Part shown: positions 27,030-36,276 of the stretch, one piece after another
Position numbering within the stretch: the stretch's first letter is position 1
How the letters are laid out: every line of letters starts with the position of its first letter
Assembly: GCA_965205735.1 (NCBI GenBank)
Contig: OZ242179.1
Span: forward strand, 744,001 to 808,000
Origin: VXNE01 sp965205735
GTDB lineage: Bacteria; Pseudomonadota; Gammaproteobacteria; Pseudomonadales; Azotimanducaceae
Length of the DNA stretch: 64,000 bases
Reading direction: 5' to 3'
Translations under genes and position numbers: made by a program
The notes under the pieces: generated by a model
Told to the model about the DNA's origin: nothing
The model's input: only the letters and a program-made list of their open reading frames with translations
Database searches by the model: none

Positions 27030-27353
27030 TTACTCTTCGGCAGCGGTTTCTTCCGCAGCAGCTTCTTCCTCTTCTTCGCCGCCGTCGTCGTCGCCGTCGC
27101 CATCGTCGCCGCCGTCGTCAGCGTCGTCGCCGTCACCGTCGTCGCCGTCACCGTCGTCGCCGCCTTCGTCGCCGCACTTGCCTTCACCGCACTCGCCTTC
27201 GCCTTCATGGTCGCCGGCGAGCAGGTTGTAGCCTTCGCCAGCCGCTTCGAGGGCGAATGGATCCTCTTCCGTGTCAGCAAACGCCGCGCCAGCCAGACAA
27301 GCTGTCATGACCGCGCCGACTGCAACAGTAATCGGCTTAACTTTGTAGTTCAT
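27030..27353 (-). CDS. hvfA: HvfA/BufA-type bufferin precursor with very acidic tail
   Basis: 107 residues. Signal peptide residues 1-26 (hydrophobic core TVAVGAVMTACLAG, cleavage after AAFA). The mature part carries the EGxCG motif twice (EGECGEGKCG, Cys55 and Cys60), the site where MNIO enzymes build thiooxazoles/oxazolone-thioamides that chelate copper. The remaining ~45 residues are almost wholly Gly, Asp, Glu and Ala (GDDGDGDD-type units), which is odd: known HvfA proteins tend to have further EGKCG copies. AAGGA lies 9 bp before the ATG. Exported to the periplasm, probably via Sec. Confidence 0.88.
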   Translation of the reverse strand: MNYKVKPITVAVGAVMTACLAGAAFADTEEDPFALEAAGEGYNLLAGDHEGEGECGEGKCGDEGGDDGDGDDGDGDDADDGGDDGDGDDDGGEEEEEAAAEETAAEE

Positions 27354-27534
27354 CGATCTCGTCCTTCCGAAATTTTGTTCCGATCACGCATCGCTAAGGG
27401 TACGCAACCACCACTCGAACGCGGATAAACCGGGCGTTCTGCGCGATTCTATCCCTATAGCATGGAAACGGGTCAAGAATATTTGCACAGTTTTTTCACA
27501 GTCTGGAGAACCGCGACAGAAATTATTATGACGG

Positions 27535-30500
27535 CTACCGTAGTCGGGCTCTGGATTCGAGCGGTTCCAGCGCCCTCGCGAGCCGTTCGGGCGACACCCT
27601 TACCTTCGTCCCGATGCGTTGACTGAATAGCGCGACGCGGTACTCCTCGACCAGATATCGAAGCTGAACGACCTCCGGGTCGCCGGGCAAGGCATCCGAA
27701 ACGGATGCTGCCCGCGCCTCCCAGCGCGCCGCCTCGGCCAGGTTCTCCCGATCCTTCGGAACGCGGCCGGGAAGATTGTCCGCCCTGTGCGCCAACGCGC
27801 GCAGGTACCGCGACAGGTCCGCGAACCCTTCCAGCGGAATACGATTCGGAAAATCGGGGGGCACGAGACGTTCGAGATGACCGGTCATGTCGTCCCGGCT
27901 TGGTGCGAACGCGGGCGAATCGAGTGCGGCGATCTTGTTCGCCGCGGCAAAACGCCGGGTCAGGATCTCGCGGCCGCCCTCGAGCACCGAGGTGAAAACG
28001 GCGGTCAGACGCCCTCGCCGCGCATCGATCAACGCATCGAACGCCGGTCCTGCCTGCGGTAGCGACAGCTTCTCCGGCAGCGAGGCGTCGAAAAAACAGG
28101 CCCAGGCCGACGCGAGGAGCAGTTCGTCGGCCAACGTATCCTTCGCGCCAAGGGCCGCATAGTGCAGCGCCATGGTTCTCTCGGCGTCGACCCGCTTGCG
28201 CAGATAGCGGCTTGTCCCGGGGTCCGCCAGCAAGGCCAGGCGGCTGTAGCCGCGCCTGTTCGTCGCCGCCCGGCTCGCGCGATGCGCCAGCATGACGAGA
28301 TCCACGCGGTCCCCGTCGTCCCGAAGCGCCGGATACATGACGGCAGGGATATCGCCGTCCTCGATCACCAGGGTTTCCGGAACGCCCGCGGACGGGAAGC
28401 AAAGCAAGCCTCGCGATTCGAAGCGCTTCCTGATGTCGGTGTCTGCGCGCCGCTCGACCCGGGGCAACAGCCGGTCCTTGAGCGCGCCGACATCGCGGTC
28501 CTGGTCGACCGTGCGGCCCGAGCCGTCCAGCACCTGCACGTTCATACGCAGGAACGGGCTTATGTTCTCGTCGCGGAGATCGGCCGCTTCCAGGCGGAGG
28601 CCGAATTCCTCCTCAACGCATTGGGCCAGCGCCGTGCGCAGCCCCCCTCGACGATAGTGGTCCGGGCTCGACAGACGAGCGGCGATGCTGCGAGCCTTGT
28701 CGCCCAGGGGCAGCAACCGCCGCCGCGCCGATTTCGGCAGGGCTCTCAAGAGCGCCGCGCACTTCTGCTCAAAGAATCCGGGCACGAGCCAGTCGAGGTC
28801 GTCCCTGTCCAGATGCGGCAACGCCCCGAGGCCGACCTGAAGCGAAACGCCGTCGTCGGTTTGGCCGGGAGCGAAGCGGTACTTCAAGGCCAGTTCAAGC
28901 CCATCAACGACCAGCGATGGCGGGAAATCGGCGTCCGAGACCCCGAAGTCGGTTCGCGACAGCAAGTCCGCTTCGGTCATGTGCAGACGAGCGACGGCAG
29001 CCGGATCCGCCCGCCGCAGCCACGCGGTGAGTGTCCTGGCGCTCAGCACATCCCGCGGCAGGCGTTCCAGGTAGAACGCCGCCTGCGCCCGGTCCGTCGC
29101 CAGCAAGTCCGCGCGCCGGGACTTCGCCTGCAGTTCGGCAATCTTGCGCGCCGTCGCGCGGTTGCGGTCGAGGAACGGCGCCGACACCGCGCTTTCGGAT
29201 CTCAACAGAGCATCTCGGACGAATATCTCCCGGGCCGCCTCTGGATCAATCTTGGCGTAGCCGACCTGGCGTCGCTCCACTACCGGCAGACCGTAGACGG
29301 TCACGCGCTCGAAGGCGACAACCTCGCCGCGCGCTTCGTCCCAATGCGGCTCGGACCAGGCGCGCTTCAAGACGCTGGCCGCCGCCTGTTCGATCCACGG
29401 CGGCTCCACGGACGCGACACAGCGGGCATAGGTCCGTTGCGTCTCCGCGATTTCCGCGGCGACTATCCACTGCGGCTGCCTGCGCGCCATCGCCGATCCC
29501 GGGAAGATGCGGAACTTCAGATTCCTCGCTCCCCGGTACATTCCAGCGTCGGCATCGCGCATGCCGATGAAGCTCAGCGACCCGGCGAGGAGCGCCCGGT
29601 GCACGCTCGCGTAGTCGGCGTCGCGGGCGTTGACGCGCATCCCGTGCCGCTTCACGGCGAGCAGCAGTTGACGATGCAGCGCCCGCCACTCGCCCACGCG
29701 GGACGGAGAAAGGAAACTCGTCTCCAGCATGCGGCGGAACGCGCTCCTGGTCATGTCCCGGCGCGCGGTCTCCAACGCGTTCCAGAGATTCACGAAGGTC
29801 ACGAAGTCCGACTTCCCGTCGGCGTGCTCCCGATGTTTCTGATCCGCCGCCTCCTGTTTGTCCAGCGGGCGCACGCGCGGGTCCTGGATGGACAATGCGG
29901 AAACGATGATGAGCATCTCCTTGACGCATCCCAGCGGATGCGCCGCCACCAGCATCCGCGCCAGGCGCGGGTCCACCGGCAGGCGTGCCATTGTGCGGCC
30001 GACTGGCGTCAGCCGTTCGCCATCGAGCGCTCCCAGTTCGCTTAAGGTGAGCTCCGCATCCTTGACCACGCGCGGGTCCGGCGGATCGATGAACGGAAAA
30101 TCCTCCGTCTTGCCGAGGCGAAGTGCGCGCATCTGCAGCACGACGGCGGCAAGGTTGGTGCGCTTCAGTTCCGGGTCCGTGTACTGCGGTCGTCCGTCGA
30201 AGTCGGCCAACGAGTAGAGGCGATAGCAGGTCCCCGGAGCGATGCGGCCGCAGCGGCCCTTGCGCTGCTCGGCGCTGGCCTGGGAGACGGGCTCGATGGG
30301 CAGCCGCTGTATCTTCGAACGATAGCTGTAGCGGCTGATTCGCGCATTGCCCGAATCGACGACATAGCCGATGTTGGGCACGGTGAGGCTGGTTTCCGCC
30401 AGGTTGGTCGCCAACACCACCCGCTGCCGAGGCTTCGTTCTTGCGAGGGGTGCCCCCTCGCGCTCCGTCTTCTTGCGAGGGGTACCCCCTCGCTTCTGTC

Positions 30501-31476
30501 TTCTTGCGAGGGGTGCCCCCTCGCGCTCCCCCGGCGCGAATATGCGGCGTTGTTCGCGAGCCGGCAGGCGCGCGTACAGGGGCAATACGTCGTAGCGATC
30601 CCCATACTCTCGCTTCAGCCACCGCGATGTATCGAAGATCTCCCGCTCCCCGGACAGGAACACGAGAACGTCCCGCGGTCCCGACCCGCGGGCACGCGCG
30701 ATCTCCTCCAGGCAACCCTGCAGCGCGTGCTCGAAGCCCTCGTCCTGTTCGCGATAGAGGACATCCACCGGATAGCCGCGCCCGCTCACGGCCACCACCG
30801 GCGCGCCGTCGAAATGCGCCCGGAACGCCTCGACGTCGATCGTCGCCGACGTGACGATGAGTTTGAGATCCGGCCGCCGCCGCAACAGCGTTTTCACGTA
30901 GCCGATCAGGAAGTCCACGTTCAGGCTGCGCTCATGGGCCTCGTCGATGATCAGCACTTCGTAGCGGTGCAGGTCGCGGTCGGTTCGGATTTCGGTCAGG
31001 AGCAGCCCGTCGGTCATCACCTTGATGAGGGTGTCGTCGCCATACCGCTGGGCGAAGCGCACCGCGTATCCGACCACGCCGCCGAACGGCGTCTTGAGTT
31101 CGTTGGCAATGCGTTCGGCAACCGCGCGCGCGGGCAGCCTGCGCGGCTGCGTGTGGCCGATCATCCCGCGCCTGCCCAAGCCGGCGCGCAGGCACGCCTT
31201 GGGCAACTGGGTGGTCTTGCCGGAGCCGGTCTCGCCCGCGACGATGACGACCTGGCACGAACGCAGCAGGGCGACGATCTCGTCGATGTGCTTCGCGATG
31301 GGCAGTTCCGGAGGAAAATCGATTCGGGGGACCGACGCGTCGCGCCGGGCGTACGCGGCCTTCGAGGTCTCGAGGCGCGCGCGCTGGCGGTCCGAGAGCC
31401 TCCCCTTCGCGTTCAGGAGCCGCCGCAGGGCGTGCGCGTCCCTGATCAGGATTTCATCAAAATCGAATAGCGCCAT
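27535..31476 (-). CDS. hrpA: ATP-dependent RNA helicase HrpA with repeat-encoded insert
   Basis: DEAH-box helicase, 1313 residues from the ATG at 31476 (MALFDFDEILIRDAHALRRLL). Motifs in order: Walker A VAGETGSGKTTQLPK, TQPRRLPARAVAERIA, DEAH in LIIDEAHERSLNVDF, SAT in IVTSATIDVEAF, motif V ATNLAETSLTVPNIGYVVDSG and motif VI QRKGRCGRIAPG; then HA2/OB-fold domain and the long HrpA C-terminus (DUF3418). Between RRIFAP and VVLATNLAE there is an extra ~30-residue basic segment read from three copies of the dispersed palindrome. The frame stays open throughout. Confidence 0.95.
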   Translation of the reverse strand: MALFDFDEILIRDAHALRRLLNAKGRLSDRQRARLETSKAAYARRDASVPRIDFPPELPIAKHIDEIVALLRSCQVVIVAGETGSGKTTQLPKACLRAGLGRRGMIGHTQPRRLPARAVAERIANELKTPFGGVVGYAVRFAQRYGDDTLIKVMTDGLLLTEIRTDRDLHRYEVLIIDEAHERSLNVDFLIGYVKTLLRRRPDLKLIVTSATIDVEAFRAHFDGAPVVAVSGRGYPVDVLYREQDEGFEHALQGCLEEIARARGSGPRDVLVFLSGEREIFDTSRWLKREYGDRYDVLPLYARLPAREQRRIFAPGEREGAPLARRQKRGGTPRKKTEREGAPLARTKPRQRVVLATNLAETSLTVPNIGYVVDSGNARISRYSYRSKIQRLPIEPVSQASAEQRKGRCGRIAPGTCYRLYSLADFDGRPQYTDPELKRTNLAAVVLQMRALRLGKTEDFPFIDPPDPRVVKDAELTLSELGALDGERLTPVGRTMARLPVDPRLARMLVAAHPLGCVKEMLIIVSALSIQDPRVRPLDKQEAADQKHREHADGKSDFVTFVNLWNALETARRDMTRSAFRRMLETSFLSPSRVGEWRALHRQLLLAVKRHGMRVNARDADYASVHRALLAGSLSFIGMRDADAGMYRGARNLKFRIFPGSAMARRQPQWIVAAEIAETQRTYARCVASVEPPWIEQAAASVLKRAWSEPHWDEARGEVVAFERVTVYGLPVVERRQVGYAKIDPEAAREIFVRDALLRSESAVSAPFLDRNRATARKIAELQAKSRRADLLATDRAQAAFYLERLPRDVLSARTLTAWLRRADPAAVARLHMTEADLLSRTDFGVSDADFPPSLVVDGLELALKYRFAPGQTDDGVSLQVGLGALPHLDRDDLDWLVPGFFEQKCAALLRALPKSARRRLLPLGDKARSIAARLSSPDHYRRGGLRTALAQCVEEEFGLRLEAADLRDENISPFLRMNVQVLDGSGRTVDQDRDVGALKDRLLPRVERRADTDIRKRFESRGLLCFPSAGVPETLVIEDGDIPAVMYPALRDDGDRVDLVMLAHRASRAATNRRGYSRLALLADPGTSRYLRKRVDAERTMALHYAALGAKDTLADELLLASAWACFFDASLPEKLSLPQAGPAFDALIDARRGRLTAVFTSVLEGGREILTRRFAAANKIAALDSPAFAPSRDDMTGHLERLVPPDFPNRIPLEGFADLSRYLRALAHRADNLPGRVPKDRENLAEAARWEARAASVSDALPGDPEVVQLRYLVEEYRVALFSQRIGTKVRVSPERLARALEPLESRARLR
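30443..30524. repeat. Three palindromic repeat copies inside hrpA
   Basis: Nineteen-nt palindromes at 30443-30461, 30475-30493 and 30506-30524: GCGAGGGGTGCCCCCTCGC, the same with TAC as loop, then TGC again. Arms are perfect (8 bp); only loop bases differ. Copy spacing is 32 and 31 bp, so the middle copy is translated in a different frame (RGGTPRK) from the outer two (EGAPLAR). Total length keeps hrpA in frame. Confidence 0.93.
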
Positions 31477-31499
31477 CCGATCGCGCGGCCAGTCGCGCA

Positions 31500-32657
31500 C
31501 TACTTCGACAGGTAACCCATGCCCTCTTCGAGGCCGCGGATAGTGAGCGGATACATTCGACCATCCAGCAGATCGCGCGTCATGCCGACGGAAGTCGAAT
31601 ATTCCCAGGTCTCCTGCGGCGTCGGATTGATCCACACCATCCTTTCGTAGTTGTCGAGAAAACGCGACATCCAGACTACGCCCGGCTCTTCGTTCCAGTG
31701 TTCGACGCTGCCGCCCGCATGGGTGATTTCATAGGGCGCCATCGTGGCATCGCCGACGAATACCACCTTGTAGTCCCGGTGGTACTTGTTGAAGATTTCC
31801 CACGTCGGAATGCGTTCGTTCATGCGGCGGAGATTGTCATTCCACACGGACTCATAGATGAAGTTGTGGAAGTAATAGCTTTCCATGTGCTTTAACTCCG
31901 TGCGGGTCGCGGAGAAGAGTTCCTCGCAGACCCTGACGTGGGCGTCCATCGACCCGCCGATATCGAGCAACAACAGCACCTTGACCGTGTTCTTGCGCTC
32001 CGGCCGGAGGCGGAGGTCCAGCAGGCCGCCGTTGTGGGCGGTGGACCGGATCGTGTTGTCCATGTCCAGTTCCTCTTCCCTGCCCGCGCGCGCGAACTTG
32101 CGCAAGCGCCGCAGCGCCATCTTGATGTTCCTGGTGCCGATCTCGACGGAATCGTCGAGGTTCCGGTATTGGCGCTGGTCCCAGACCTTCCTGGCCCTTT
32201 TCTTCTTTCCCCTGCGCATGCCGCCGGGGCCGTTTCCCGGCCGGTCGTTTTCTTCCTCCCCGTCGCCCTCCTCGTCTTCCCGGGCGCGCTTCTCGCTCTC
32301 CTCCTTGGCCTTGCGGAACGCCTCGATCAGCTTTTCCAGGCCACCGAGAGAGTTGATCTTCGCCAGTTCCTCCGGCGTCAGCGCCTTTTCGAATTCGCGG
32401 CGCAGCCACTCGTCGGGAATGAGCGTCGCCAACAGCCCCCCCAGGTCGTCCAGGCCCTTGAAGTACGTGCCGAACGCCCGGTCGAACTTGTCGAAGTGCT
32501 TCTCGTCCTTGACCAGGCAGGCGCGGCTGAGGAGGTAGAAGTCGTCGATGTCCGCATACACCAGACGACGACTCAGCGCATTGATCAGGTCGAGCAGTTC
32601 ACGAATCGTCACCGGGACCTTGTACTTCCGCAGCGCCAGGAAGAAGTTGATGAGCAC
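31500..32657 (-). CDS. VWA (CoxE-like) domain protein
   Basis: 385 residues, cytosolic. N-terminal helical part (MLINFFLALRKYKVPVTIRELLDLINAL), a central highly charged linker (KAKEESEKRAREDEEGDGEE, then Lys/Arg run) and a C-terminal von Willebrand A domain. The MIDAS reads LLLDIGGSMDAH, a DxGGS variant of the usual DxSxS. Partner of the MoxR ATPase encoded 18 bp upstream; together they resemble the RavA-ViaA / MoxR-CoxE chaperone pairs. Their client is unknown. Confidence 0.88.
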   Translation of the reverse strand: MLINFFLALRKYKVPVTIRELLDLINALSRRLVYADIDDFYLLSRACLVKDEKHFDKFDRAFGTYFKGLDDLGGLLATLIPDEWLRREFEKALTPEELAKINSLGGLEKLIEAFRKAKEESEKRAREDEEGDGEEENDRPGNGPGGMRRGKKKRARKVWDQRQYRNLDDSVEIGTRNIKMALRRLRKFARAGREEELDMDNTIRSTAHNGGLLDLRLRPERKNTVKVLLLLDIGGSMDAHVRVCEELFSATRTELKHMESYYFHNFIYESVWNDNLRRMNERIPTWEIFNKYHRDYKVVFVGDATMAPYEITHAGGSVEHWNEEPGVVWMSRFLDNYERMVWINPTPQETWEYSTSVGMTRDLLDGRMYPLTIRGLEEGMGYLSK

Positions 32658-32675
32658 CGTCAGCTCCCGTCGCGG

Positions 32676-33524
32676 TCAGCCGCGGCTGTTGCGGCGGTTC
32701 ATGAACGCCAGCCGCTCGAGCAGGTGCACATCCTGTTCGTTCTTCACCAGGGCGCCATACAGCGGCGGGATCGCCTTGCTTGGATCTCGGTTGGTCAGAA
32801 TCTCGTTCGGAATGTCGTCCGCCATCAGCAGCTTCAGCCAATCGATGAGCTCCGACGTGGACGGCTTCTTCTTCAACCCCGGCACCTTGCGCACGTCGAA
32901 GAAGATGTCCATGGCCTCCCCGACCAACTCCTGCTTGATCGAGGGGAAATGCACCTCGATGATCTCCTGCATGGTCTCGCGGTCGGGGAAGTCGATGTAA
33001 TGAAAAAAGCAGCGGCGCAGGAAGGCATCGGGCAGCTCCTTCTCGTTGTTCGACGTGATCATGACGACCGGCCGCTGCCTGGCCTTGACCGTCTGGTTCA
33101 GCTCGTAGACGAAGAACTCCATGCGGTCGAGTTCCTGCAGCAGGTCATTCGGAAACTCGATGTCCGCCTTGTCGATCTCGTCGATCAGCAGTACCACGCG
33201 CTCCTCCGAGTCGAACGCATCCCAAAGTTTGCCCCTCTTGATGTAGTTGCGGATGTCGCCGACCCGCTCGTCGCCGAGCTGGGAGTCGCGCAGGCGGGAC
33301 ACCGCGTCATATTCGTAAAGCCCCTGCAGCGCCTTCGTCTGCGACTTGATGTGCCACTCGATCAATGGCATCCCCAAAGTGCGCGCAACCTCCTCCGCGA
33401 GCAGCGTCTTTCCCGTGCCGGGTTCACCCTTGATCAACAACGGCCGTTCGAGTTCCACGGCCGCCGTCACGGCCATTGAGAGTTCGTCCGTTGCGATGTA
33501 CGTATCGGTGCTCTCGAAGATCAT
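32676..33524 (-). CDS. MoxR-family AAA+ ATPase
   Basis: 282 residues. Walker A LLIKGEPGTGKTLLAEEVA, Walker B VVLLIDEIDKAD, sensor 1 VVMITSNNEKELPDAFLRR with the Arg finger region. Forms a two-gene unit with the downstream VWA protein. In known pairs the ATPase hexamer and VWA partner mature or load cofactors into enzymes. Confidence 0.93.
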   Translation of the reverse strand: MIFESTDTYIATDELSMAVTAAVELERPLLIKGEPGTGKTLLAEEVARTLGMPLIEWHIKSQTKALQGLYEYDAVSRLRDSQLGDERVGDIRNYIKRGKLWDAFDSEERVVLLIDEIDKADIEFPNDLLQELDRMEFFVYELNQTVKARQRPVVMITSNNEKELPDAFLRRCFFHYIDFPDRETMQEIIEVHFPSIKQELVGEAMDIFFDVRKVPGLKKKPSTSELIDWLKLLMADDIPNEILTNRDPSKAIPPLYGALVKNEQDVHLLERLAFMNRRNSRG

Positions 33525-33653
33525 TCAGGGTCCTGCTCCAAAAACGGTGGGCTTGCGGGCGGAGGCGCAACTCGCTCCGCCAACGACAGGCGAAGCGGCG
33601 TACTTTACCGCATAGAGAGCCCCCAGGCACGTCGGGTGGCCGCTTCGCGCCGG

Positions 33654-34004
33654 TCAGCGCGGGTCGGCGGCGGACTTTTTCCTCAATGCGAATGCGACGC
33701 CGACAACGACGAAATACAGCGCCAGGACGATGGTCGATGCCAGCAGCAAGCCGACGGCTACGGGCCCGGGTTCTCCCTCCGGCTCGAACAGGCCGCGGAA
33801 CAAGAGGACGACGAAAGCCGGCGCGAAATGCTCCGAATCTCCCGCGATGCGCCACGGCAAGAGCGCCCACACGGCGACCAGCAGGGGCAGCAGATACCGG
33901 ATGCGCGCCGCGTGTCGATAGTGGCGGAGCACCATGTGGAGACCGGTGGCGGCGCCCGCAGCGGCGATGGCGGCGACCGCCCAGGCGATCCACGATCCGC
34001 TCAC
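33654..34004 (-). CDS. Small integral membrane protein
   Basis: 116 residues from the GTG at 34004, which overlaps the YcgN stop by 4 bp (GTGA). Three hydrophobic segments: SWIAWAVAAIAAAGAATGL, RYLLPLLVAVWALL and VAVGLLLASTIVLALYFVVV. No family recognised. Probably co-translated with the YcgN-type gene. Confidence 0.65.
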   Translation of the reverse strand: MSGSWIAWAVAAIAAAGAATGLHMVLRHYRHAARIRYLLPLLVAVWALLPWRIAGDSEHFAPAFVVLLFRGLFEPEGEPGPVAVGLLLASTIVLALYFVVVGVAFALRKKSAADPR

Positions 34005-34444
34005 GCCTCCACCCACCGAACTATGTGGTTCTCGAGGTCGTCCGGATGCACCCCGGATTCCGAAACGACCTTGCCGCGAACGCTGATGCCCGCCGCGTGA
34101 ACGGTATCCGCCGAACCGGACACCAGCGGGTGCCACCAGGCGAGTCCCCGACCCTCGGCGATACGTCTATACCCGCAGGAGGTCGGCAGAAAGTTCAGTT
34201 TCCCAATGTTGTCGGCGTTGATCTCCACGCAATCCGGCACCAGCGTGTGCCGGTCGGGGTAGTGCTTGCAGCGACAGCGTTCCTGATCGAGCAGGCGGCA
34301 CACGACATTGGTGAAAAAGACATGGCCTTCTTCGTCGTCGAGCTTCAGCGTGCAACAGCGCGCGCAGCCGTCGCACAGCGACTCCCACTCCTCTTCGGAC
34401 ATCTCGGCGAGAGTCTTGGTCTCCCAGAAGGGGCGCTGTTTCAT
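34001..34444 (-). CDS. YcgN / UPF0260 family cysteine-cluster protein
   Basis: 147 residues beginning MKQRPFWETKTLAEMSEEEW, the family's usual start. Conserved cysteines: LCDGCARCCTLKL, VVCRLLD, CRCKHYPDR, LVPDC and TSCGYRR, which probably bind a metal or Fe-S cluster (Fe/Zn-binding CxxxCxxCC family). Function unknown. Confidence 0.92.
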   Translation of the reverse strand: MKQRPFWETKTLAEMSEEEWESLCDGCARCCTLKLDDEEGHVFFTNVVCRLLDQERCRCKHYPDRHTLVPDCVEINADNIGKLNFLPTSCGYRRIAEGRGLAWWHPLVSGSADTVHAAGISVRGKVVSESGVHPDDLENHIVRWVEA

Positions 34445-34547
34445 GTGCGGAGCCTCACCTCTCTCTCAAGAAGCCGGCGCGATACGTGAACAGTAGCCGT
34501 TGGCCGACAGCTTGCGCAACCCGTCCGGCGCCGCACGAGGAACACAT

Positions 34548-35651
34548 TCAGCCCCTGGCTCCCCGCAGCAGTTCGAGAAAACGGTCGCCGAGCAGCGGCG
34601 CGCGCCAGCCGAGCAATGCCTCCGGCAAATCGCCCGTCGCGAAGAATCGCCGCACACAGGCTTCTATCAAGCGCCTGCGCCCCAATAGTTCGGGCGCCAT
34701 GCCCAGCCCGTCCGCGGCCGCGCGGACGAAATCCCGCATGCGTTTCACCGCTTCCCGCTCCCGCTTCGAGAGCGGCCCGGGCAGCGGCTCGAGCGGTGCG
34801 CGGCCATGCTCCTCCCAGCCTCGGGCGCACGCTGACAGTATTGCGTCGGCGTAGCGACGCCTGGCGCCGCGCGGCAACATTCCGAGCAGGCCATCGCGCG
34901 AGACCGGAGCGGCCTCGGCCACAGCCACCAGATTCTCGTCGGTCACGACGTACGCCCGTGGGATATCCCGGCGTCTCGCTTCGCGTTCGCGCCAGGTCGC
35001 CAGCGTCCTCAACACCGCCAGGTTCGCGGGCCGCAGCCGTCCGGCTCTCTTCATGCCTCGGTAGTACTCGCGCGGATCGGGTTCGGGCCGCGCCAACGTC
35101 ATCGACATTTCGTCTTCGAACCAGGACAGCCGGCCGCGCGCCACCAGGCGTTCGCGCATGCATGACCAAAGCGACACAAGGTGCGCCGCATCATCCTTCG
35201 CGTACGCGAGCTGCCGCTCGGACAGAGGTCGTTGCAACCAATCCGAACGCGTCTCCTGCTTCGAAAGCGCCGGACCCAGGTATGTCTCGACCACCGCGGC
35301 GTAGCTCCTCGAGATCTCCGCGCTGAGGAAGGCATGCGCGATCTGCGTGTCCACGACGGCGACGGGGCGGAGGCCGAGATGGCGATCGATCATCTCCATG
35401 TCTTCCGAGCACGCATGCATGACTTTCGTCCGCGCCGCATCCGTCATGAGCGCGCGAAGCGGCTCGAAACCCTGCCGCGCCTGCGCGTCGATCAGTCGAA
35501 CGCCGTCCGCGCCGCCGATCTGGTACAGCGCGGGAATCGGATAGAAGGTCCGCGTGCGCATGAATTCGGTATCGACGCCGACGATGTTGCCGCAGGAACC
35601 GAGATCCCAGCGCGGGTCATCGTCCGTTTCGACGAGAGAACTAAGCCGCAT
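34548..35651 (-). CDS. rnd: Ribonuclease D
   Basis: 3'-5' exoribonuclease that trims tRNA precursors. 367 residues from the ATG at 35651. DEDDy motifs: VDTEFMRTRTFYPIPALYQ (Asp-x-Glu), HACSEDMEMIDRHLG, and the C-terminal YAKDDAAHLVSLW with Tyr and Asp. Two HRDC domains follow, as in E. coli RNase D. Starts 22 bp after recR ends. Confidence 0.93.
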   Translation of the reverse strand: MRLSSLVETDDDPRWDLGSCGNIVGVDTEFMRTRTFYPIPALYQIGGADGVRLIDAQARQGFEPLRALMTDAARTKVMHACSEDMEMIDRHLGLRPVAVVDTQIAHAFLSAEISRSYAAVVETYLGPALSKQETRSDWLQRPLSERQLAYAKDDAAHLVSLWSCMRERLVARGRLSWFEDEMSMTLARPEPDPREYYRGMKRAGRLRPANLAVLRTLATWREREARRRDIPRAYVVTDENLVAVAEAAPVSRDGLLGMLPRGARRRYADAILSACARGWEEHGRAPLEPLPGPLSKREREAVKRMRDFVRAAADGLGMAPELLGRRRLIEACVRRFFATGDLPEALLGWRAPLLGDRFLELLRGARG

Positions 35652-35673
35652 ATCGCACCAAGCCGAGCGCGGC

Positions 35674-36276
35674 CTAATCGATAGCGCGCCGGCCGCGCAG
35701 CGCATGGGCGATGGTGCCGCCGTCGATGTATTCCAGCTCGCCCCCGAGCGGCACGCCGTGGGCGATACGCGTCACCCGCACATCCATGCCCGACAAGGCC
35801 TCGACGATGTAGTGCGCCGTCGCTTCGCCCTCCACCGTCGGATTCGTCGCGAGAATGACCTCGCCGACACCGCGCTCACGCACCTGCGCGGCGAAGTCCA
35901 CGAGCCCGAGATCGGAGGGCCCGACGCCGTCTATGGGCGAAAGCCTGCCGTGCAAGACGAAATAGCGCCCGCTGTAGCCGCCGGCCTGCTCGATGGCGAT
36001 GACGTCAGCCGGCGACTCGACGACGCACAGCGTGGCCGCGTCCCGCTTCGGATTGGCGCAGGCGGCGCACAACTCGGTCTCGCAAAGCGTGCGGCAGTCT
36101 CGGCAGCGCTTGACTTCGACCACCGCCGCGCTGAGCGACCTGGCGAGCGTCTCGCCCCCCTCGCGGTTGTGTTGGAGCACGTAGAGGGTCATCCGCGTGG
36201 CCCACTTCGGGCCGACGCCGGGAAGCATCTGAAACGCGTCGATCAGGCGATCGATCAGGGGGCTGATGCGAATCAA
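35674..36276 (-). CDS. recR: Recombination mediator RecR
   Basis: 200 residues. HhH at the N-terminus (LIDAFQMLPGVGPKWATRM), zinc finger CRDCRTLCETELCAAC, then a Toprim domain (LCVVESPADVIAIEQAG, EVILATNPTVEGEATAHYI). Loads RecA with RecO/RecF. Overlaps ybaB by 4 bp; dnaX-ybaB-recR is a classic operon. Confidence 0.96.
   Translation of the reverse strand: MIRISPLIDRLIDAFQMLPGVGPKWATRMTLYVLQHNREGGETLARSLSAAVVEVKRCRDCRTLCETELCAACANPKRDAATLCVVESPADVIAIEQAGGYSGRYFVLHGRLSPIDGVGPSDLGLVDFAAQVRERGVGEVILATNPTVEGEATAHYIVEALSGMDVRVTRIAHGVPLGGELEYIDGGTIAHALRGRRAID

Noticed and set aside
27017..27280. Low-complexity Ser/Pro or Thr/Ala-rich frames over the bufferin precursor
   Set aside because: They arise from the GAC/GGC-type codon repeats of the acidic tail; the precursor frame has a signal peptide and the EGxCG motifs.
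28162..30045. 627-codon plus-strand open frame
   Set aside because: Antisense to hrpA and without family features; a GC-bias shadow.
30443..30524. Short regular repeats as a CRISPR array
   Set aside because: Only three units, no unique spacers of constant length, no cas genes, and the region is inside the hrpA frame.
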